From assembly GCA_008694505.1 (NCBI GenBank), contig VZDJ01000174.1:9888286-9952285 (forward strand): DNA of 64,000 nucleotides, in the 5' to 3' direction. The notes beneath the pieces are model-generated. The model was not told where the DNA came from. It did not search any database and saw nothing but the letters and a program-made list of their open reading frames with translations. The position numbers and the translations under genes are program-made. Positions 13,701 to 25,700 of this stretch are shown piece after piece. How positions within the stretch are numbered: the stretch's first letter is position 1; every line of letters starts with the position of its first letter. This DNA comes from Cyanoderma ruficeps (lineage: Eukaryota > Chordata > Aves > Passeriformes > Timaliidae).

Positions 13701-16700
13701 NNNNNNNNNNNNNNNNNNNNNNNNNNNNNNNNNNNNNNNNNNNNNNNNNNNNNNNNNNNNNNNNTTTTTTTGTTAAACCCTTCCTAAATTGTTAAGCATC
13801 ATCCACTGGTGCTCCTCAGCTTCCAACTCCCTGTGCTGTGTTGGGAAGTGCCCAACCACAACCACTGGGCTCCCTCCCAGTCCCTTGGTCCTGACCTTTG
13901 CCCAGCTTGGTTTTGCCCTGTGCTGCTTGTCGGCAAGTGTTTAATAGGAAACGAGAGCTCAGATCCAGACTTTTCCTAATCACAAGCTCAGCAAAAGGGC
14001 TGTTTCAGGTTGCCCCCATGCCTGGCTGTCAGCTCAGCCCCTTCATGGCTGCTCCAGGCTGTCTGGGGGTGATAGCACGGAAAGGATCCAGGAGTGTTGT
14101 TTGAGGTCAGCAGGAAGGAGACTGGCTTTTGGGTATGGTGGGGTTTAGCATAAGCTCACAACCCCAGGTCTCTGGGTCACCCAGGAGCCCAGAGTCCCCC
14201 AAAACACGGATCAGGGATGTGCCAGATTGCTGTGCCATGGGGCACTTTCATCTGCATTTGCAGGCACCTGAAACAGTCAGAGCTCCTCTTGTTATATTTC
14301 CTGATGGAGGAGAAACCTGGCTCCTGTACAGACATGGGAACCCGCAGGGTGTTTGTCTAAGGAGGAGGATTTGAGGACAGGAACAGCTCAGGAGTGTCCC
14401 CCTGAGAGCAAGCCTGGCCCGGCAGTGTGCAGGTGCTGACGGGCAGGAAGCTCCGCAGGGACCTCCGAGCTGGCAGCGTGGGAGGCACAAGATGCCGTGG
14501 AAACCCTTCGAGATGGGGCAGCGGTCCAGGTTTTCTTTAGAAACAATGCGACCATGTGCCATATTCCTCAGGTTTCTCGCTGTTGTCGCTGGCGGGCAGT
14601 CAGCAGAGCCATCCTGGGTCGCCGGCAGCGAGGGAAAGGGACGCCGAGCCCTGCAAGGCACTCAGGAAGGAAGGGGGACAGGGAATGGGGCTCCTGGTGC
14701 CCCTGGGGAGGAGGAGACCGAGCCGTGGGGAGCAGGGAGAGGCTGTGCTCACCCTCATGCCTGACCCTGCCTAAAAAGGCGATCCATGGAGGCATCGTGT
14801 TCCCCCGTGGAGTTTTCCCTCTGCAGGGATTGTCCATCCCATGCTGCACAGCAGGAGTCGCCGCCGCTGCCAGCTGGTGCCCGGGACAGAGCCCTCCCCG
14901 TGGGCTGCCACCTCACAGCATCCCCCGGAGCATCTGGCACTGATCCTGCGCCGCCACCGGGGCCTCTTCCAGCAGGGAAGCTCCTGTGTTCGGATTCAAC
15001 CATGCATAATAAATCAACTGCTGGAAAAGAAAGAGCCAAGCTGCTTTTTTGGCCCAGGATGTGCTGCGAGCAGTCCTTAAACCTTTCTGGTGTGCAAGAA
15101 GGAAAAGGAGCCGCATGCAGGCTTGTGCCAGGACACAGGGTTCCCAGGAGCAGGAGGGGGAGGAGAGTCACGACTGGCAAAAAATTTTATGAAAAATGTA
15201 TAGTACAGAATTGTATTACTCTTCTGCGTTTGAACTGCCTCAAGAAACCCACGTGCCTTTCTGCAGCTGGTGCCTCTGCTGATGCACAGAAAAAAATAGC
15301 AGGGAGAAGATTAAAATTGGACTGGCTTGGAGTCTGTGTAATCAAGGAAAATATCTCGGTGATTTGCTATTATAATTTTCAATAACAAACTGCAGGGCAC
15401 CTGCTGCACTAATAATAATGGATTGAATGAGGTGGGCAAAGAACCTGCCATGGGTGTTTGTGTGTGCTCGTGGGAAGCACTCACAAAATTCCCCATCTCC
15501 TAATTTTGAAGAGGTATTTTTAGTGCGTATTTCAAAGAGCTTTACATAAACACATCTGCTGGAGTTTTTGCTGGGAAATGTCTTTACAACCTTCTTTTCT
15601 GTCCCTTCCCTCTCGGGGGACAAGGGAATGGTCTGACCATTTTCTTTTTCAATCAGATAAGCAAAGCCAGAGAAAACATCAGAGGCTCATTTTGCTGGTG
15701 CCAAAAGGCTTCTCAACCTAAAGGGTGGATTTTAGAAACACTTTGAGCAGCTCAGATCACCCTCACTAGAGCCCAGGGCAGAAGCACCGGGGATGTGGCT
15801 GTGGCAGGGAGTGCAGGGATGTAGGAGAGCAGGCATCCTGACCCACCCCTGCCCTCTCCTGCACAGCCAAAACCTCCAAGTGAGGAAAGGAGAGGAAAGA
15901 TGGGATATTCTGTCACCTGTCCATGCACTTTTTGCAAGTTACTCAGGAGAGCTGGCAAGAACATCCCTGGTGCAACCAGCTGCAGGCATAGGACTTTCTC
16001 CAGCCTCCCCTCAGGATGCCCGTGTCCTGATGTTCCCAGTGCCAGGCAAGGTATCCATCCTTCATCATTTAATGCCAGTGAAACATTCACAGCTTTTAGG
16101 CTCATCAGACATATTTTAACCTTTTTCTTTTGGGAGGTTTGGTTGGCTGAAGCTGCTCCTGCCTTTTCACTGGGGGATGTAGAGATGATACAAACATGAA
16201 GCCAGCCAGGGCTGAAGCAGGGAATGTAGTAAAGTTTCTGTATTGGCTATCCCAAATCCTCTGACCTTGGAAGTGCTGCCAGTGCAGGTCTGCCAAGTGT
16301 ACTCAGTGCCCAGGGCCCTTGAAGTGCTTGTGCATCCAGCACCCAACCCAGCTGCATGTGCAAAGGAAAATAAAGGATAAAAAAACCCCAAAACTGCTTG
16401 GTTAGCATGATCCAGACCCAGTTTGCTTACACTGCTGCTTGCAGGGCAGCTGGGAAGGGCACAGGGGCTGCACAAGGCCAGCAATGGCTGGAACTGCTGG
16501 GTTTCATCCTGCAGAGGTGAGGGACAATGCAGCTGAGCGGGGAGATGGTCTGATGCCACGGTCTGGCAGCTGAAAGGTCACTAGGGAGACAATTTTCCTG
16601 CTTTTGTCTCCTCTTGAGATGAGTTACTGCAGGGAAAAGGCTGATTGATGGAAGGTTTGTGGCAGGAGACTGCTGCAGGGCCAGGGCAGCTGGGCTGGGA

Positions 16701-19700
16701 CATGGGAGCCTGTGGACAGGGGAGGGCAGTGCCCAGCCCTGGCAGCCCCAGGATGGCAGCACCCAGGGAATGTCAAGTGCACACCAAACCCGCCCTGAGT
16801 GCTGTCACTGCAGGGCTGGGGGGGACAGGTGTCACTGGGCTCAGCTCCCCGAGCAGTGTGTGTCACCAAGTGCCACATTTCATGGCCGGATGAGATGGCA
16901 TTTGGCCATGGCATGCAGCATGGCAGCCTGGGATAGAGGGATGGACATGGTTTGGGAGTTTGCTCCCTAAGGCAGCAAATGCTTTGTGCCTTTGTCTTGT
17001 TCTTTGTGGACAGTGCCAGGATCTGTCCGTGGGCAAGGGCAGTGCTTAACTGGTCTCCATGATACCCCAGAAACTGGGGGTGGCATCCCTTCCCCAGGGA
17101 AGGGAGCCAGAGTGGGTTAGCCTAAGGGCACTGCCAGCAGCAAAGAGCCACCCATCCCTTCTCCTCCATGTGGCCATAGTGGTTTGTGGTGGTTTCATCT
17201 GCCTTCACATAAGGAATATTTGGGTTCCTTCCCACCAGTGACTTTTCCTGCATCGTTTGTATTAGGGTAGGCAATAGATCATTTCCTTCTGCTGCCAACA
17301 CATTCTGTTAGAGAGGGAATATGTGTGAGAGTCCAATTCTGACACCACAATGTAGAGGTGGGAAAGCTGGACTGTGAGGGGGTTGTGCTGGTGGAGAGTT
17401 GAGGGCCCTGTGTGCCTGCTGCTTCTCTTCCAGCCACTGCAGCACTGGCAAAAATTGTCACTAGCCCCAAAAAAACCCTCCTGGACCAGAGACTGCTGGG
17501 ATGGGAAGGGACAGGATGAGCCAGCTGTGGTGGGTGGTTGCACAGGGCATGTTCTGGGCTGAGTGGCTGTCAGGCAGCCCACAAGTGCCCTACTGTGGGA
17601 GGTCTCCCATCAGCAGCAGCTGTGTTGCTTCTGGACAGGTCTGATGGATAGGCTGGATTTGTGCACGGGAGAAAGGAAGGGAAAAGAAAAATGAGAGCAA
17701 GTGATCAAATTGCCAAATGGAAATGGAGAAGCTTGGAGGGCAGGTGGGATGTGTGGGCAGGTGCCTTGTCCTGGTCTGACTGTGGCCAGGAGTGAGTGCA
17801 TCCTCAGGGACAAACAAGAAACCCACACACTGGGGAGCGAGGCTGTGCTCCTCACTAGGAGTGCTGGAGCAGTGCTGCCCCTCAGCAGGGCATTCCTCCT
17901 GCCTCCTCTTCTTCCTGCCTCCTCTGGCACATCCCCTGGGCTGAGTGAGTCCCGTGCTTCCAGCAGCATCCTGCTGAGCATCCCCGCTGCTCTGCCTGGG
18001 CCAGCTCCAGCAAAAACACCCACAGAGGCTTTTTCTTTTCTGCTGCAGGCACAAGCAGCAGGGAAGGTGTGATAATCCCTCCTTTGAGGCCACAGAGATT
18101 GTTCACACCAAACTGCATCACTTTTATATCAGTCATGAAAGACACAAAAGACAGTAAGAATTTATATATATATGTTTATATATATATATATATTCAATCA
18201 ATGTCTATGGAGCTCCACGCCAGGGGATTACCAGCCAGTTTAAAGCATTAGTGACTCTCAGCATCCATCAGAGGACAACATTTGGTTGAATGGAAGCCAG
18301 CCTCTGATGGAATTGGAGAATAATTATTTCCATCAATAATTACTTCCAAGCCCAGAAGAAATGGTTCCTAGCACGTTGCAGGACAGGAGTCCTTGATTGC
18401 TTGAGGCCAATATGTTTTAACCCCAGGACCTGGAAATCCCATTAGAGGCTGGGTGACAAAGATGTGGCCTGCCGTGCCCAGGTCCTGGCAGTGGTGTTCC
18501 AGCCTGCTGCCAGCCTGGGGAGGATCCCTCCTGCCTCTGCTGCTGGAGTGCATCCAGCTCAGGCTTTGCACAGGTCATTAATTTGGGGACGTTTTTAATG
18601 GATCCTAATGATTGAGCCTCAGAAGGCTGTTCTTAAAAGGGGTTTGGGAAAGGCCACAAGCCAATTAGCTGGCGCACAGAAAATGATTAACCATGTAGCT
18701 CCCTGGACAGTTAAAAATAATGGAGATTTTGGGAAGCAACTGGGGGATTTATTACAGACTTTTTAAAGCAAGAGGGACTATTCACCTCCTGCATGTTCTG
18801 AGCCAGAAGTATTTCACCCAGCTTCCCTCGCTGATCTCTGTCCCTTTTATTTGGCTGTGCATCTCCTTAAATGTTAAGGCATTACAAAATGGGCTCCAAG
18901 GAGGAGCTGGTAATTAGAGAACGTGGATGCTTGTTGAGAGAGAAAACACAGGTGGGAAGAGAGGGGTGACCCTTCTGCAGGTGCTCCTGTTCCAACTCCA
19001 ACCCCAAGGAGTGTTATTCATGGCTGGGGCAGGCAGCAGGATGTTTCCTGTGGCATGCAAGGCTCTGGCCATGCCTAACTGGACTTTTTAATGTGCCATT
19101 GCTCCGAACCACCCTCTTGCCCCCCCTTAACCTCCAGATGTGCAGCACACACCTGGCCCTGGCCCTTGTTCCTATCTCCACAGCCCATGTGTGATGGCTG
19201 AGATGGTCCCTGCAGCCAAAGCATCTTTCACTGTTGCTGCAGGACATTCCAGCCTCCTCCTGGTCTGGTGGGATCCACATGGCCTGAGGGCTCCAGAGTG
19301 TTGCTTTCCAAGGAGAGGAGCTAGTCTGATGGCAGACACAGCCACAGGACTTTGCAGAGCTCACCCTAAAGTGGCACCCACAGCCCAGTCCTGGCTTTAA
19401 AGTGATAATGGGAAGAAACAGGGACAGTTTTGGTGCCAGCTGAGCCCAGCCGATCCTGGGTATCACCCCACAGCCAGGCTGGGCCTGGACATGCCCACGT
19501 TTCCTTTATCTGTTCCATAATGCTCTGGATGACACCAAACCCCAGCATTTTCAGCACCCCTGCTGGGTACGGTTTATGGCTTTTCATTAATCTTTTCATT
19601 CTTTGAAATAAACATCTGCAGGGCCTGGAAACCTATTTACTTTCCTCCCGAGTGTCTGCACGCAGACTTGTTTGGGTTTGTTTTCTTCATTCGGCTTCTT

Positions 19701-22700
19701 TTCTCCATTTCAGCTTGCACAAGCCCCAATATTTCTTAGAAACCACTCCCTCCAAGCTTTCCCTGCCTTTGCTCTGCTCCTTGCCAGCTCCCAGGGGTCT
19801 TGCAGGCACTGACCTGGCCCAGGTGGTTCCCCCTAACTCTGCTGGGCTGTCCCAGGTTCCCAAGGCTGAGCTGTGAGCAGGACCAAGTGTGTTCACTAGT
19901 CCAGCACCTTATTTGCAGGAGTGGGAAAGTTTGCTACCAGCCAAGAATGAGGATGTGTGGCAAGGTGTTATCAAGGCATTAGCAGGTTTGGAAAACTACA
20001 TTTGAAAGAGGAAAGGTTTTTGGGTGTTTTTTTCTATCAGAGTGCAAAATCTGTGCCGTCTCTGCAGAGCTGGTGATCTAAACCCCACAATGCAAAAGGT
20101 GTCCTGACTGGCTCCTGTTTTTCCTTCCCATTGGGCTGGATCTGGCCCTGTGCTGTCCAGCTGCTCCTTGGCTGCATGATGCTCGTGGAATCTCTGCCTG
20201 AACAATGAGCACAGCATGCCTGGGCTGGGGTGCAGCTTGGTTTGGAAATAGGGCATTCCAGAGCTCTGTAGAGCACTTCCCACTGCAGAGCTGAGCTCTG
20301 AGAGCAACCTGCAGCTCTCCTTCACAGCAGCGCAGCTCCTACCTGCAAAAGGGAAAGGAGATTCCCCAGGATGTGGGGAATGAGGCCAGCTGAAGGGACA
20401 GCTCCTGACGGCTCTTTGTCGCCTCTTGCCCCGGCAGTGGGACGCTGAGCTGCTTGCCGTACCCCGCGGAGGACAGACGGCCCGAGAAGCTGAGCAGCTG
20501 CGTGGTCAGGGAGCCCGCCAGCACCAATGGCTGTGCCAAGGGCAGGGACAGACGGGACCATGCCCACCGCAGGTCACGCAGGTAGGAGCCAGGGCCGTCC
20601 GCGGGGCCACCCTGGAGCACGGGGGTGGCAGGGGAGGTGTCCGTGGATGTTTATTCAGCCCCTCTGGGGTCTGTGAGAGCCGGGGGTGGTTTAAATGGCT
20701 CAGTGTGTGTGCAGAAAATGTGTGCAATTGCATGAAATCCCTGTGCGAGTTTGCAGGGACAAGCCTGCAGTTCATGCCTACTCCAGGGCTTGCTCTTACA
20801 GCCTCCTTCAGAGTCTTCCAAGACCTGTCAACACTCCTCTGCACTACCAGGTCTGCTGGGAGTCGTCCTCAGCAATTCCCCTCTCCCCATGCCTAGATCA
20901 GCTCAGCAGCATTGCCTTCATTAGGACACAGCCTCGTTATCAGCTTGTCGTTAGTCCCTGACCACTTGAGAGGGGAAAAAAATGAATGGAACTTTGTAAA
21001 TGGAGCAGCTGGGGTCTCTGAGCCCTGCCTGCCCAACTGTCTCTGGGATTAAAGCCTCTCAGTTCAGTTAAAGATGCCGGAAAGAAAGAGCAAGAAAGCA
21101 CATTTCATATCTTCAGATTTCAGGCCAACCGGAACAATAATCTAAAGCACACTTTTAATTAGACTTTGATTATAATCACAGAGGAACAATTGAAGTCAGA
21201 TCAGCACATGGGAGAAAGCTGCCACATCAAAGACAAAAGACTTTATCTGGAGAGAGGGAGGAGGGCTCTGCAGAAACCACCTGTGGCTGCATGGTCAGAT
21301 GTTCCTCCCTGCTCTGCTGTGGCTGTGGTGGTGCCCAGCCATGTCCCTGGGTGTCTTTGGGCAGATATTTGAGCTTAGTGACAATGAGACATCCTGGAAA
21401 ATGCTCGACTTGTGCATTGAGGTAGAATGCCCAACTGAGCCCAAGGTGTGCCATATCCTCTCCTGGTGCTGCTGGTCCGTGAAATCCTTGGGAGAAGTGA
21501 GGAGGGGGAGTATGTGGGTGCTCCACGAGGCCATGCTGTGGCTGCACACTGGATTTACTGCACCAGAAACACTCGTTATTCACAGCTCACAATTGAAGCA
21601 CTAGCCTGCAGTTTCATTTTGCACAGCTTTTTTCCACCCACCACCCCCCCCCCAAAGTGTATTAAAAGCACTAAGCAATTGAGTTTTTATGATAGTGTAA
21701 TTTCAGTGGTAATTCAAGCCCTGGATGATCAAGTGTTGAGGGGTGGTGGAGTCTGAGTCTCCCCCCCCAAAGTGTCATTTGCTCTGCATTAGGACTTTCA
21801 TTAGCAATCATGTTTGTTCTTGCTGCAGAAAGCTGCTCAGTTTTTGGCCTGTTTCTGCAGTGAAGATCTCACAGCACTCTCCAGCCATGGGACTGCTTCC
21901 ACCCATTCCTTGCTCTTGGCTATTCCCAGGGGGAGGATGAGAAGTGGAGAAACAGAGGCACAAACCCAGCACCTTCGGTGATTTTTCAGAGGCCCTGGGG
22001 AACTCACTTTGCCCCCACAAACCTCGGTCCTGGATCCATTTAGGGGTTCAGAGGGACTTGTGGGTCTGTTTGGAGATCCATGTGGCTGATTTGGGCTGAA
22101 TTAGGGATGCCACCAGGCTGCCACCAGCTGCCTCTGTCTTTACTAGCATTTGCTTTAGTTACTGAGTAGCCACAGAGTATCTGTCTTTTTTTTCAGGCCA
22201 ATGCTCTGAATTAATTAACCACGGTATTTGCTTTTCATTGAAACATAACACGATTCAGCATCATATGTTAAAACAAGAAATTAATTTGCAGGAGGGTTTA
22301 TTTTCAAGGTTTAACAACTGTATAAGAGATGCATATCTTCTTCAATTACCATAGTGTCTCAATAAATATATATATATTTCTAATCAATTGCTACTTAACA
22401 CATGTCAAGTCTTTATTATAGTTAGATGCATCTGGTTGCAATAATTACTGTATGCAAATTAAATTCCAATTAATTATTTAAAGCATATTTACAAAGAGCA
22501 ACAAAACCTACAAATCTGTTTCGGAGTCGTTAACCTCAGCAAACATGTTTTAAATAATCAGCATTGCTGTGGTGGAGCTGTCTTGTTATATCTCTATTAA
22601 ACACTTCATTTAAACTGTGGTTAAATAATTTGTTAGAGCGTAATGAGGCAACACCCACACCCTTGGTCCACCATGAACACTGACCTTGCTGCCCCATGTC

Positions 22701-25700
22701 CCTGAGGTAGAGATGCCAGAGAATCCCACGTGAGCCCATTCAGGGTTTATTTTCATTATTTTTAATGTTTTTTTGGGTCTTGTCCCTCACACTCAGCCCT
22801 TCGTGTGATGGGGAGCGGCCGCTGCCAGCTCGGGGGAAGAAGAAGAAAAAGAAATCTGGCCGCAAGAAGCGAAGGAGGTGAGGGAGCCATGGTGGTGTGA
22901 GGGGACAGGCAGGGCAGCCTTTGGCTGGGTGTGAGGGAAGAGGGTCATGAGGGAGCCATGGCGGCATTAGGGGACAAGTCTGGCAGCCTTTGGCTGAGTG
23001 TGAGGGAAGAGGGTCATAAAGGAGCCATGGCAGCGTGAGGGGACAAGCACAGCAGCCCTTGGCTGGGTGTGAGGGAAGAGGGTCATGAGTGAGCCATGGT
23101 GGTGTGAGGCGACAGGTAGGGCAGCCCTTGGCTGGGTGTGAGGGAAGAGGGTCATGAGGGAGCCATGGTGGTGTGAGGGGCAGGAGGGGATGGCAGCCCT
23201 CAGCTGGGCATGAGGGAAAAGGGACAGTGAAGGATGTGAGGGTGGCCGTGGTCATGTGTGGGGAAGGAGAGGATGGCAGCCTTCACCTGGGTATGAGGAA
23301 AAAAGGTCTGTGTTAAGATGGAGGTGTGAGGCCTGGGTGTTCCACAGCTCAGGGAAGTGCCGCCATCTTCTCACCCTCTCCTCAGGGCAGCAGAGCTGGG
23401 TTGAGGCTCCTCCCTGGGCTCATCCCCGGCCTCATCCTTCTCCTACCAGGAGCCCCCAGCCACTCTGCCCTGGAGATGCTGCTGGTGGTGGGGTGAGAGT
23501 TGGGGTGGCCAGGACAGCTGTGAGCAGCCCTGTGGTCCCTAATGCCCCTCTGTCCCCTCAGGTCTCCCTCCTACAGCCCTTCACCTGTGAAGAAGAAGAA
23601 GAAGAAAAGCTCCAAGAAGCGAAAAAGAAACAGGTATTTTTCCCTTGAAAATGTAATTCCCTGCTGGCAATGGCTGTTGGGGGTTTGGAAAAGGGGTGGA
23701 AGGCACTGCTGCCTCAGGCAGCTGTTGGTCCCAATGGGCAGAGGGGTATGAGGCTCTGTGAGCACCGAGGAGGCATAGCCAGAGTCCCTCTGGGCTAGGA
23801 GGGCATGAAATGTGGTGTTCACCCAGTGCAAACAGAGAAACATGAACTGTTGGGGTGTGGGGACACAGAGATGGGCAAGCCAAATCACTGTGAGGTCTGT
23901 GGAGCCTCAGCCTGCTGTCCTTGCTGTTCTGTTCACGTCTCCATCCTCATGTGTCTCCATCCTCTGGAATGCCAATGGGATCAGTGCTCAGGGCTTGCCC
24001 TGGTCGCCATCCCTTCCTCCCCAGCCTGCAGAGAATGTCAGGACCAGAAAAAGGCTCAGACCAACTCCCCACACCCACATCCCAGTCTCCTCTCCCAGCC
24101 CCAGTAACTATTTCCACCTTCTCTTTCTGAAGTCCATTTTTAATTCAAAGAGCATGATTAAATTTTAAAATTGCAAATATTTCACTGTTTTCTCTCAGCT
24201 GTTAAGCCAATATTTGATGAGAACAGTGGATTCCATCTCCCTAAGAAGCTTCATGTATTTATAATATATTGAACCAAAGAGAGAAGCTACCAAAAGTGGG
24301 TAACAGGGTGAAAAGCTGAGTTTGAATCTCCAAAGAAGAGCAAGGGAGAAGGAGGGACAAGGACACAGAAACCCCTTTAAAACACTTTCTTCCCAAGGAG
24401 TGATTCTTATGCTCTTCTATGGATGCCATCTCCTGATGGAAGTCCTGGGCCAGAGACTCTTTGGCTTTGAACCTTTGGTAGCCATTTATGCCCCTGCAAG
24501 CCAAGGATAAGCTGGAGCTGGTCCCATAAGACAGCATCACATGAACCATTCAGGATTAGTAACCAGTGGAGGTTGTTCAGACATGCTGTTTGGCAGCATT
24601 TCAGCTACAGACCCTAAGTCACTTTGCCAGAGGCAGTCTCACAGCCCCTCCAGGCAGGACTTCAGGCCATGTCCCCTGCAGGATGTTGTGCTCCAGGCTG
24701 AGAGACAGTGAGGTGTGCAGTGCACTGGGGCCAGGCCTTGCTGCAGGGATGTGTTCTCCATGTCACCAGGGTGTTCTGTATGAGGCAAGTGCCTCCTGTG
24801 TCATCCCAGGGGTGTTCCAAGAGGCAGGACAGGGCCACCATGCTGGCTTGGCTGTGAAACTGCTCTGGGGTTACAGAGAGAGGATTTCTCCCTTGACTGC
24901 TATTTGGTCCTTCATACAGAAAACCAGGGAATGGACCCCCCTCTACATGCAGTGCAAAACTACAGGCAGTAGCAGAGAAAAAGGACCCACCAGAGATAGG
25001 GGATGTATCTGATCTCTCTAAAGACTTGTTATCCTGAGGACCATATTCTCAATTACGTGTGGAGTGTGCTGGTCCATTCTGCCACACTAGCATTTCTCAG
25101 GTGCTCCCTCACCTGCTGGCTAAAGGAGAGGCAGGGCCATTCTGCCCAGGTGCTGCATGAGGTCTTCTCTCAGTGCTCAGTCTGAGCCTAAACACATGGT
25201 TTTGGACTCAAGTTTCCGATTTTGTGAGACCTTGTATTCAATGTACATATTTGTGTCTTGCAGGTTATCATCAAAGAAGAGAAGGCACAGGTAAGAGTTG
25301 AGCAAGTATGGGTGGTCCCTTAGAAAAAAGAGTTTAATGGTCTCTTAAGGTTGATGTTCACTGAGTGGGGGCAGAAGACATTTTTTCTGTGTGTCCTTGT
25401 GGGATCCCTTTGGGTTCCCCCATTCCATGTGGGTCTGGGGTGAGTGACTCCCCAGCTGTGGGCTGGAAGAGCTCTTCTGATTCCAGTATGTGTGTATACA
25501 TTATCAAGAAGTACTCATTTTCTCTATGGAAAAAGGCAAAGTCACCAAGTTGGCTGATCCCTTTGAGGGTTTTGGCCAAGCCCATGAAGCAGATTTGTCA
25601 GCAGGCACTCAGACCCCCTGTGCTGTGACAATCATGAATCCCTTTCATTTTTACTGCATGCTCATGGGCAACTGAGCTGTAACATTGACATGTGATTGTG

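Larger units (their letters stand above)
1766..20437 (+). other. SRRM4: SRRM4 intron 1 (18.7 kb)
   Basis: The largest intron, interrupted by the N gap at 13302-13764. Most of it is moderately GC-rich with no recognisable exon. It contains a CpG-rich patch (about 5820-6240), a T run at 7748-7767, AT-rich homeodomain-motif islands (about 9060-9260, 11320-11620, 12055-12320, 18560-18920) and a TA microsatellite (about 18160-18195). It ends with the acceptor CCCCGGCAG|T. Confidence 0.8.

Noticed and set aside
13243..13776. Open frame through the N gap
   Set aside because: Most of it is unknown bases; it is not evidence of coding sequence.
22740..23255. 171-residue reverse-strand frame with repeated PPWL.HDPLPSHPAKG units
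   Set aside because: The repeat peptide is just the antisense of the 69-bp minisatellite, which stays open because 69 is divisible by three. There is no promoter, conservation or independent exon support.
22878..23310. Regularly spaced direct repeats resembling a CRISPR array
   Set aside because: Units are contiguous 69-bp tandem copies without unique spacers, in a vertebrate intron.
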